Virus record (IMG/VR): IMGVR_UViG_3300037584_000249
Span: 1-28,815 of that record
Direction: 5' to 3' (one strand)
DNA length: 28,815 bases
From: a virus
Shown piece after piece: positions 7,837 through 14,047 of this stretch (positions are counted from its first letter, which is position 1; each line of letters starts with the position of its first letter). The position numbers were made by a program, and so were the translations under genes. The notes under the pieces were generated by a model. It did no database searches, had not been told where the DNA came from, and saw nothing but the letters and a program-made list of their open reading frames with translations.

Positions 7837-7933
7837 AAAAAAAAGCAAATGGGTTTGGATTAAAGCTAAAAAAAACCCAATGTATTCTATTCCTTTAGTT
7901 TTAATTATTGCATATCTTATTTGGAGTAATTAA
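7808..7933 (+). CDS. Small single-span membrane protein, 41 aa
   Basis: Begins MNEWIWRQIRKKSKWVW, a tryptophan- and lysine-rich start, followed by one hydrophobic helix (YSIPLVLIIAYLIW) at residues 26-39. It overlaps the previous gene by 29 nt in another frame and its stop overlaps the next ATG (TAATG). This tight overlap on both ends and the clear positive-then-hydrophobic pattern support a real gene. Function unknown; a membrane protein among head genes is unusual. Confidence 0.55.
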   Translation: MNEWIWRQIRKKSKWVWIKAKKNPMYSIPLVLIIAYLIWSN

Positions 7934-8418
7934 TGGCTAATTATACAGGAGCAGATGTAATAACAACGTCAGATGTTTTGAAATATCAACCTGATGCTTT
8001 TGAATTTGGTATATCTACAACTGCTACAGAAACAACTAATTTTTTAGCACAAACTACAAATGATATTTTTAGAGCATTAAGAGTAGAGTGGTGGCCTGTA
8101 TATAAAACAAATATATTTACAGATATTACAGTTTTAAATACTGCTGAGATGGTTAATACAAAAGTTAATTTAGATCAGTTTGAACGTGCTGGTGTTTATT
8201 TATTTCTTGGAAGATTTTATTTACCAGCATTAACTAAGTTTAGACCAGAAACAGAAAAAGATAGATTTGAAAGAATGGCAGAATATTATATGAGCCAATA
8301 CAATATCGAATGGAGAATGATATTAGAAGATGGTGTAGAGTATGATGTAGATTCTGATGGAACTATCGTATCTAACGAGAGAGAACCTTTACATGGATTT
8401 AGAAGATTGACTAGATAA
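7933..8418 (+). CDS. Head-tail connector protein (adaptor)
   Basis: 161 residues (begins MANYTGADVITTSDVLKYQP) with several helices, including FLAQTTNDIFRALRVEWWP and EKDRFERMAEYYMSQYNIEW. Location right after the capsid block and before the gp10-like and terminator-like genes matches the first head-tail connector of lambda/HK97/SPP1-type phages, which docks under the portal. No specific motif proves this, so the call rests on gene order and length. Start and stop overlap the neighbours by one base each. Confidence 0.7.
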   Translation: MANYTGADVITTSDVLKYQPDAFEFGISTTATETTNFLAQTTNDIFRALRVEWWPVYKTNIFTDITVLNTAEMVNTKVNLDQFERAGVYLFLGRFYLPALTKFRPETEKDRFERMAEYYMSQYNIEWRMILEDGVEYDVDSDGTIVSNEREPLHGFRRLTR

Positions 8419-8900
8419 TGGCTTTAGATTTAAAGATCAAAACTAATGCTAAATTTGTTGAAAAAAGATTTAAAAGAATAGAAAAAAAGTTTAAAGGAAT
8501 AATCCAAAAAGGTATTTTACAAGCTGGGTTCCAATTATTAGATATTATTAGAACTAAGACACAAAAAGGAATAGATTTTAGAGATATACCTTTTGTTCCA
8601 TATTCTTCTGGTTATTTAAAAAAATTACAAAGAGAGGGTAAATCTACAAAAGTTGATTTATTTTATTCTGGTCGTATGTTAGGTGCATTAACTCCATCTG
8701 GTAGAACTTTAAAAAAAACAGGAACTAATAAAATTACTGTTAATTTTAGTAATTCACAGATGAGACAAAGAGCAGTATTTAATCAAGTATTAGGAAAAAA
8801 TAAGAGGGAATTTTTTGGATTTAATGATAGAACAGCAAATATAATAAGAAAACAATTTAACAGATTTGTTGCAAAGGAATTTAGGAGAGCAAGAATATGA
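8418..8900 (+). CDS. Tail completion / head-closure protein (gpG/HK97 gp10-like)
   Basis: 160 residues, strongly basic. The segment RTKTQKGIDFRDIPFVPYSS followed by a hinge and LFYSGRMLGALTPSG matches the 'R...G.d..g..f.plS..Y......L..sG.ml..l' pattern of virion morphogenesis proteins related to Mu gpG and HK97 gp10. These act at the head-tail joint or at tail completion. The order (adaptor, this gene, terminator-like gene) is as expected. The C-terminus is an Arg/Lys helix. Confidence 0.75.
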   Translation: MALDLKIKTNAKFVEKRFKRIEKKFKGIIQKGILQAGFQLLDIIRTKTQKGIDFRDIPFVPYSSGYLKKLQREGKSTKVDLFYSGRMLGALTPSGRTLKKTGTNKITVNFSNSQMRQRAVFNQVLGKNKREFFGFNDRTANIIRKQFNRFVAKEFRRARI

Positions 8901-9334
8901 GTATAAGAGAAAACATAGCAAGTAATTTATTGTCAGTTATATCTGCTATATCTAGCCCAGATATAAGAAAAGCGACTAGACAACCTTTTTTATTAGATGA
9001 GTTATCAGAGCAACAATATCCAGCAGTAATAGTTCAAACATCAGAAGAAAATAGAGATGACTCTGAGTTAGGTTCTGGTGCTAAAACTAGGCATGGTACG
9101 ATAGACTTTGTAATACTAGGATTTGTTAAAGGTGCAGAGGCCAATATAGATACTAAAAGAAATGAATTAATTACAGCTATTGAAACTGCATTAGAAACTG
9201 ATATTACTCGAAATGGTAATGCACTTGATTCAGAAGTTATACAAGTAGAAACTGACGAGGGTTCTTTATTTCCTGTTGGTGGAATAAGAATGACAATTAG
9301 GTGTATGTACGAATATCAAGCTGGAACACCATAG
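8897..9334 (+). CDS. Tail terminator-like protein
   Basis: 145 residues (begins MSIRENIASNLLSVISAISS). A first helix is followed by YPAVIVQTSEE, GTIDFVILGFVKG, a second helix (KRNELITAIETALETDI) and GGIRMTIRCMYEYQAGTP. This alternation is typical of tail terminator proteins (lambda gpU / DUF3168-like), which cap the tail tube and meet the head. The gene overlaps the one before it by four bases (ATGA). Assignment is by fold pattern and order, not by a signature motif. Confidence 0.72.
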   Translation: MSIRENIASNLLSVISAISSPDIRKATRQPFLLDELSEQQYPAVIVQTSEENRDDSELGSGAKTRHGTIDFVILGFVKGAEANIDTKRNELITAIETALETDITRNGNALDSEVIQVETDEGSLFPVGGIRMTIRCMYEYQAGTP

Positions 9335-9342
9335 GATAAAAT

Positions 9343-9576
9343 ATGAAAAACGAAAAACTACTAGATAAAATTTCTAAGAAAATGGATCAGATCGAAAAGT
9401 TACACGATAAAGAGTCTATGCTTTGCGAGGAAGTAAAAGACTTAGTAGAAGAAATTAGAGAAAACTCTTTAGAAGATGAAGATGGTACTTGGGAAGAAGA
9501 AGATGTATCAGATGACCTTGAAGAAGATTTTGAAGAAGATGAAGAAGATATTGACGAAGAAGATGATAAACTGTAA
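9343..9576 (+). CDS. Highly acidic coiled-coil protein, 77 aa
   Basis: The first half is a charged helix (KNEKLLDKISKKMDQIEKLH). The second half, from about residue 42, is almost entirely Glu and Asp (for example DDLEEDFEEDEEDIDEEDD). Such a polyacidic tail can mimic DNA or bind basic partners; either role is inference. It lies between the terminator-like gene and the tail tube gene, a place where small chaperones or decoration proteins occur. The start has AGGATAAAAT upstream. Confidence 0.65.
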   Translation: MKNEKLLDKISKKMDQIEKLHDKESMLCEEVKDLVEEIRENSLEDEDGTWEEEDVSDDLEEDFEEDEEDIDEEDDKL

Positions 9577-9584
9577 AAGGACTT

Positions 9585-9749
9585 ATGGCTAAGGATATTA
9601 AATTATATAAAGATAATTCAGAGATAGTTATTAATGAATCTAATCTTGAACATTTTTTAAGTTTAGGCTATAAGCAAGAAAAAGAAAACAAACAAACTAA
9701 ATCAAACAAGGATAAAAAATGGCAACACATCACGGAAAAGAAGGCGTAG
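9585..9749 (+). CDS. Small protein overlapping the tail tube gene, 54 aa
   Basis: ATG at 9585 follows AAAGG by four bases. The product begins MAKDIKLYKDNSEIVINESN and has LEHFLSLGYKQEKE, a compact beta-beta-helix pattern seen in small phage proteins of the form 'k.Y..ng...v.e..le.fl..Gy'. The C-terminal 11 codons overlap the tail tube gene in a different frame. Function is unknown. The good ribosome site and patterned sequence favour a real gene. Confidence 0.6.
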   Translation: MAKDIKLYKDNSEIVINESNLEHFLSLGYKQEKENKQTKSNKDKKWQHITEKKA

Positions 9750-10105
9750 TTACTGCTGGTGGAACTGCTGTTGGGGAACTAACATCATTCACACTTGAAA
9801 CTACAGGAGATGTTGTAGAAGATACAGCTTTAACAGATGCTACTAAATCATTTGTTGCTGGTCGAACTTCATTCTCTGGAACATTAGAAATGCACTTTGA
9901 TGAAACAGATTCACCTCAAACAAGTTTAATTGCTGGTGCTTCAATCTCATTTATATTACTCCCAGAGGGTAATGCAAGTGGCGACAGAAGTTTCTCAGGA
10001 ACAGGAATTGTTACAGGAATGTCAGTTAATAACTCAATGGACGCAATCGTTTCAAGAAGTGTAACTTTTCAAGGAACTGGTGCATTAACTATAGGAACTG
10101 TATAA
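9719..10105 (+). CDS. Major tail tube protein
   Basis: 128 residues (begins MATHHGKEGVVTAGGTAVGE), beta-rich with ELTSFTLETTGDVVEDTAL, GRTSFSGTLEMHFDE and SRSVTFQGTG. These are hallmarks of short tail tube proteins that stack as hexameric rings to form the tube. It sits directly before the tail assembly chaperone and tape measure genes. The absence of any sheath gene nearby argues for a non-contractile tail. Confidence 0.86.
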   Translation: MATHHGKEGVVTAGGTAVGELTSFTLETTGDVVEDTALTDATKSFVAGRTSFSGTLEMHFDETDSPQTSLIAGASISFILLPEGNASGDRSFSGTGIVTGMSVNNSMDAIVSRSVTFQGTGALTIGTV

Positions 10106-10114
10106 TCCTAATTT

Positions 10115-10468
10115 ATGTCAGTTATTGATAGAGTTAAATCTCATTTTGAAAGTCTAAAAACACTTACTATTGAAGTTGAGCAATGGAAAGACGAGCATGG
10201 AAATCCATCTGTTTTTTTTTCTGAGCCTTTAACACTTGAAGAAAAAAATATTATCTTCAAGAAATCTAGTAATTTTTCTGATCTAACAGTATTAGTTGAT
10301 TTAATCATTATGAAATTGATGATTAAAGATGAAAAAGGAGAACTTAAAAAAGCATTTAAACCAGAAGATAAATTTGCATTAAGAAAAAAAGCAGATTCAA
10401 ATATAGTTGCAGATATTTCAAATAAAATTCTTTTAGACACATCATACGAGGACGCAGAAAAAAAGTAG
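10115..10468 (+). CDS. Tail assembly chaperone, short (G-type) form
   Basis: 117 residues (begins MSVIDRVKSHFESLKTLTIE). EVEQWKDEHGNPSVFF and SEPLTLEEKN are typical of the chaperones that bind the tape measure during tail assembly. The gene ends with GAA AAA AAG TAG, placing a slippery heptamer right at the stop, and a second open frame continues in -1. It lies between tube and tape measure, as lambda gene G does. The short form is the one made by most ribosomes in known systems. Confidence 0.88.
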   Translation: MSVIDRVKSHFESLKTLTIEVEQWKDEHGNPSVFFSEPLTLEEKNIIFKKSSNFSDLTVLVDLIIMKLMIKDEKGELKKAFKPEDKFALRKKADSNIVADISNKILLDTSYEDAEKK

Positions 10469-10644
10469 ATAGCGACCCTGATGTTAGGTCGCTATTAGTT
10501 ATTGCAGAACGATTACATCTTACAATCCAACAAGTTCTTGATATGCCTGTTAGTCATTATAATCTTTGGTTAGCATACTTGAAAAAAGAACAAGATCAGT
10601 ATAAAACAGAACGATCACTAGCAGAAGCAAGAAAGTTTAAATAA
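10115..10644 (+). CDS. Tail assembly chaperone, frameshifted (GT-type) form
   Basis: A -1 shift at A AAA AAG (10459-10465) adds 59 residues read from 10465 to 10641 with the stop at 10642-10644, giving about 176 residues. The added part (VDSDPDVRSLLVIAERLHLT, then IQQVLDMPVSHYNLWLAYLK) matches the T-domain style 'lA.rl.ltv.e.l.m...e...W.Ay', which has no start of its own close by. In lambda-like phages the GT form links the chaperone to the tape measure and tube. The stop of GT overlaps the tape measure ATG. Shift efficiency cannot be read from sequence. Confidence 0.85.
10459..10465 (+). promoter_or_regulatory. Slippery heptamer A AAA AAG for -1 frameshift
   Basis: In the zero frame the codons are GAA AAA AAG TAG. 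The heptamer A AAA AAG is the same as the well-known dnaX slippery site of E. coli. After slipping, the next codon is GTA, which opens the 59-codon extension. The zero-frame stop follows immediately, as is common for recoding sites. Confidence 0.88.
10469..10495 (+). promoter_or_regulatory. Stem-loop stimulating the frameshift
   Basis: A perfect 8-bp inverted repeat, atagcgac (10469-10476) and gtcgctat (10488-10495), with an 11-base loop, starts three bases after the slippery heptamer. A stem this close behind a slippery run is the normal layout of a frameshift stimulator, although three bases is slightly shorter than the usual 5-9 base spacer. Confidence 0.82.
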
Positions 10645-12680
10645 TGACACAAAAACTTAATATAGATATTGTAGCAAAGGACAGGTCGAAACAGGCTTTA
10701 AATGGTGTACAAAAATCTTTAGGTAGATTAAAAAATTCTGTATTTAATTTAAGAAATGCTTTTTTAGGTTTAGGTGCTGGTCTTGTTGTTAGAAATTTAG
10801 TTAATACAGGAAAGCAATTAGAAAATTTAAGAACTAGATTAAAATTCTTACTTAAAGATACAAACGAGGGTGCAAAAGCTTTTGACAATATGGTCAAGTT
10901 TGCATCTAAAGTTCCTTTCTCACTTGAAGAAATACAAAAAGGTTCTGGAATATTAGCTACAGTTACAGATAATGCAGATGACTTGCAACAAATGTTGCAA
11001 ATAACGGGTAATGTTGCGGCAGTTACAGGATTAGATTTTAGAACAACAGCAGAACAAATTCAAAGATCATTTAGTGCTGGTATTGGTGCGGCAGATTTAT
11101 TTAGAGAAAAAGGTGTTAGAAATATGCTTGGCTTTAAAGCTGGAGCAACAGTTTCTATAGAAGAAACAATACAAGCATTTGAAAAAGTTTTTGGTGCAGA
11201 TGGTAGATTTGGAAAAGCTACAGATGAATTAGCACAAACATTTGAAGGTACACTTTCAATGATTGGAGATAAAGTATTCAACTTTAAAAAAGTTTTACTT
11301 GAAGCTGGATTCTTTGAAGAATTAAAAAGACAATTTGGAGATTTAGATAAATTTTTACAAAGAAATGCAAAAGATTTAGACAGAATAGCAACATCAGTTG
11401 GTAAGAATTTAGCACAAGGAATGGTTAGAGTTGTTAATGTAGGTAAAGAATTAATTCCAACCATTAATAAAATAGGTTCAGGCTTAAAAAGTATTTTTGA
11501 TGGATTTATGGCTATGCCAGAATTTGCAAGAGAAGTTGGAATTGTTGGTGCTTTTTTATTAGGTAAAAAAGGTGCTGTTGGTTTAGCTGGAATAAGTTTT
11601 GTAATAGATAAAGTAAAAGATTTATTAAAAGATGAAAGAATAAAAGATGGTTTAATTAATCCTGAAAGTATTGAAGAAGCACAATTAAGATTAATTGAAA
11701 TTAATAAACAATTAGAAGAAGGATTAAAAAAAGAACATCAATTTATAGATGTAAGAGGTAAAGGACAAATAATTTTAGAAGAATATAAACAACTAACAGC
11801 AGATCAATTAGCTAATTTAACTAAACAAAAAGAGGAATTAGAAAAATATATTGCACTTGAAAATTTAAAAAATACAAAAGCATTTGAATATACCAATGAA
11901 CTACACAAAGGTTTAAAAACACATAAAGAAATTACAGAAGAATTAGAGAAACAAGCAAAAAAATCAGAAGATATATTTGAGCATCAACATAAACTTCATC
12001 AAGGTTTTGAAAAACTTCCGAAAGATTTAGAGGGAATAGGTGGTGCAATAGATGGATTTGGTGAAGGATTTAAAAAAGAATTTAATACAACAACATTTGA
12101 TAGATTTAAAGAAGCTGGAACAAAATCAATGGACGCATTAAAAAATAGTTTAACAGATTTTGTAATGACAGGTAAATTAAGTTTTGAAACTTTAAAAAAT
12201 TCTATAATTAAATCTATTGTAGAAGCTATGGTTGGTTCTGTAGTTCAAGCGGCAATGAAAAAAGCAACAGGTTTATTTAAAATGTCAGCTATCAAAGAGG
12301 GTTTAATTTCTGCTTATAAAGCTGGTGCTAAAGCATTAGCTTCAGTTCCTTTTCCATTAAACATTGCGGCGGCTGGAGCAGTTGTCGGTGCTGGATTAAA
12401 ATTTGTAGATAAAATAAAAGGTTTTGAAAAAGGTGGTGCAGTATCAAAAGGTCAACCTGTTATGGTTGGAGAACGAGGGGCAGAATTATTTATTCCAAAT
12501 CAAACAGGACAAATAACTCAATCAGCTAGAGGAACAGGTGGTGGTGGTGCTACAGTTAATTTTAACATTAACACAGTAGATGCTTCTGGCTTTGAAGAAT
12601 TACTTGTAAGATCAAGAGGAACTATAACTCAATTAATAAATAATGCAGTTAATGAAAAAGGTAGAGAGGCTTTAATTTAA
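10644..12680 (+). CDS. Tape measure protein
   Basis: 678 residues that set tail length. At about 0.15 nm per residue this implies a tail near 100 nm (an estimate). The N-terminus KLNIDIVAKDRSKQALNGVQ is typical, with long helices through the middle. From residue 597 it reads GGAVSKGQPVMVGERGAELF, the C-terminal 'GG.v..G.p..VGE.G.ElfiP' motif of lambda-type tape measures. A hydrophobic stretch near 565-585 (FPLNIAAAGAVVGAGLKF) could insert into the host membrane during DNA ejection. Its start overlaps the stop of the frameshifted chaperone. Confidence 0.93.
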   Translation: MTQKLNIDIVAKDRSKQALNGVQKSLGRLKNSVFNLRNAFLGLGAGLVVRNLVNTGKQLENLRTRLKFLLKDTNEGAKAFDNMVKFASKVPFSLEEIQKGSGILATVTDNADDLQQMLQITGNVAAVTGLDFRTTAEQIQRSFSAGIGAADLFREKGVRNMLGFKAGATVSIEETIQAFEKVFGADGRFGKATDELAQTFEGTLSMIGDKVFNFKKVLLEAGFFEELKRQFGDLDKFLQRNAKDLDRIATSVGKNLAQGMVRVVNVGKELIPTINKIGSGLKSIFDGFMAMPEFAREVGIVGAFLLGKKGAVGLAGISFVIDKVKDLLKDERIKDGLINPESIEEAQLRLIEINKQLEEGLKKEHQFIDVRGKGQIILEEYKQLTADQLANLTKQKEELEKYIALENLKNTKAFEYTNELHKGLKTHKEITEELEKQAKKSEDIFEHQHKLHQGFEKLPKDLEGIGGAIDGFGEGFKKEFNTTTFDRFKEAGTKSMDALKNSLTDFVMTGKLSFETLKNSIIKSIVEAMVGSVVQAAMKKATGLFKMSAIKEGLISAYKAGAKALASVPFPLNIAAAGAVVGAGLKFVDKIKGFEKGGAVSKGQPVMVGERGAELFIPNQTGQITQSARGTGGGGATVNFNINTVDASGFEELLVRSRGTITQLINNAVNEKGREALI

Positions 12681-13300
12681 TGTCAGGTGCTTTTCCAATA
12701 TCTTCTGCTAAGTTTCAATCTTTAGGAATAACGTCTATTCAAAATACTATTATTTCAAAAAGTGTATCTGGTAAGAAACTTGCTAGACAAATAGATAATC
12801 AAAGATTTGCATTTACTATTAGAATTATTACAGGAACTAGATCAGATGTATATGGAGAGTTAATGGCTTTTATAATTAAACAAAGATCAGGTAAAGAAAA
12901 CTTTACGATTATCCCACCAGAAGTTAAAAATGCTAGAGGTAATGAAACAGGAACAATATTGGTTAATGGTTCTCACGCTGTAGGAGATACAACTATTGCA
13001 GTTGATGGCCATGCAAATAATAATCCAAATGCTTTTAAGTCAGGAGATTTTATTAAGTTTGCTAGTCATAATAAAGTTTATATGATTGTTGCAGATGTTC
13101 AAGCATCTGGTAATGCTTCTACACTTACTATTGAACCACCTTTACTTACAGCACTTTCAGATAACTCAGCAGTAATTTATGATAATGTTCCTTTTACAGT
13201 ACATCTTACTAATGATGTTCAAGAGTTTGGTGCTGTTGGTACTGCTAATGATGGTGCTTTCTTGTATCAGTTTGAATTTGATGTAGAAGAAACTCTATAG
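12680..13300 (+). CDS. Distal tail protein (DUF2460-like)
   Basis: 206 residues (begins MSGAFPISSAKFQSLGITSI). AFTIRIITGTRSDVYGELMA, the central insert GDTTIAVDGHANNNPNAFKSGD, FIKFASHNKVYMIV and the final VHLTNDVQEFG resemble distal tail proteins of the DUF2460 / GTA gp12-like group. These join the tube end to the tail tip. Gene order after the tape measure fits. The central domain looks like an inserted beta domain found in many such proteins. A one-base overlap links it to both neighbours. Confidence 0.78.
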   Translation: MSGAFPISSAKFQSLGITSIQNTIISKSVSGKKLARQIDNQRFAFTIRIITGTRSDVYGELMAFIIKQRSGKENFTIIPPEVKNARGNETGTILVNGSHAVGDTTIAVDGHANNNPNAFKSGDFIKFASHNKVYMIVADVQASGNASTLTIEPPLLTALSDNSAVIYDNVPFTVHLTNDVQEFGAVGTANDGAFLYQFEFDVEETL

Positions 13301-13527
13301 TGAAAAAATATAAAATAACACACAAGATAACTGCCGACTTTGTGGCTGAAATTATTGTTAATGAAGATCAAATAGATGCTAGTATTAACGATCTTAAAGA
13401 ATACAAGAAACCTAATAGCAAATTTGAATATACTATGTTAAAAGGTACAGAAAGTGTAACCCAAACTAATTACGAAGAATATGTCGAGAAGTCTAACAAC
13501 AGCGATAAAGAACGAACTAGCGACTAA
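13300..13527 (+). CDS. Small unknown protein, 75 aa, between tail tip genes
   Basis: GTG start overlaps the preceding TAG (TAGTG), and the coding end overlaps the next gene by 47 nt. The product (MKKYKITHKITADFVAEIIV...) has two or three beta strands, a helix and a polar C-terminus. No family recognised. It may be a minor tail component or chaperone for the tip proteins, by position only. The start/stop overlaps make it likely to be translated. Confidence 0.6.
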   Translation: MKKYKITHKITADFVAEIIVNEDQIDASINDLKEYKKPNSKFEYTMLKGTESVTQTNYEEYVEKSNNSDKERTSD

Positions 13528-14047
13528 TGATATTAGGCCAGTTCATCTTATATCTATTGGCTTTGGTACTCCTGTTAATATAACAGATTGCTCTTTTTCT
13601 TTAACTTCTTCTGTTTCAGGAAGTTCAGTAACTTATCTTGCAAGTGATTTTATTATGGATATATCTGACTTTTCTGAACAAACAGAATTAAGTAAATCAA
13701 GTCTAAGTTTATCTCTTTCTGGTGCAGATCAAACTTTTATATCAGTTGTTTTAAGTGAAAATATTACAAATGATAGTGTTGATATTTATAGAGGTTTTTT
13801 AGATAGTTCTAATTCTTTAATTTCCAATCCTTTTTTATTTTATAAAGGTCAAATTGATGGATTTACTATTGGAGAAACAGATACTGCAAGTACAGTAACA
13901 TTAAATATAGTATCACATTGGGCTGACTTTGAAAAAAAGAATGGTCGTAAAACTAATAACACATCACAACAAAGATTTTTTAGTACAGATGTAGGAATGG
14001 ATTTTAGTTCTGAAAATGTATTAGATATTAAATGGGGTAGAGAATAA
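13481..14047 (+). CDS. Tail hub-type protein (DUF2163-like)
   Basis: 188 residues (begins MSRSLTTAIKNELATNDIRP). PVHLISIGFGTPVNITDCSF, FLFYKGQIDGFTIGETD and the C-terminal SHWADFEKKNGRKTNNTSQQ with FFSTDVGMDF resemble proteins that follow DUF2460-type distal tail proteins in gene-transfer agents and siphoviruses. They form part of the tail hub. The family members I know are longer, so this is a compact version. The gene is followed directly by the J-like tip protein, with overlapping TAATG. Confidence 0.7.
   Translation: MSRSLTTAIKNELATNDIRPVHLISIGFGTPVNITDCSFSLTSSVSGSSVTYLASDFIMDISDFSEQTELSKSSLSLSLSGADQTFISVVLSENITNDSVDIYRGFLDSSNSLISNPFLFYKGQIDGFTIGETDTASTVTLNIVSHWADFEKKNGRKTNNTSQQRFFSTDVGMDFSSENVLDIKWGRE

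Noticed and set aside
11060-11464. Leftward open frame of 134 codons inside the tape measure gene
   Set aside because: It is the antisense of a well-supported long gene; the composition is what reverse reading of A-rich coding DNA gives, and it has no domain or start signal.
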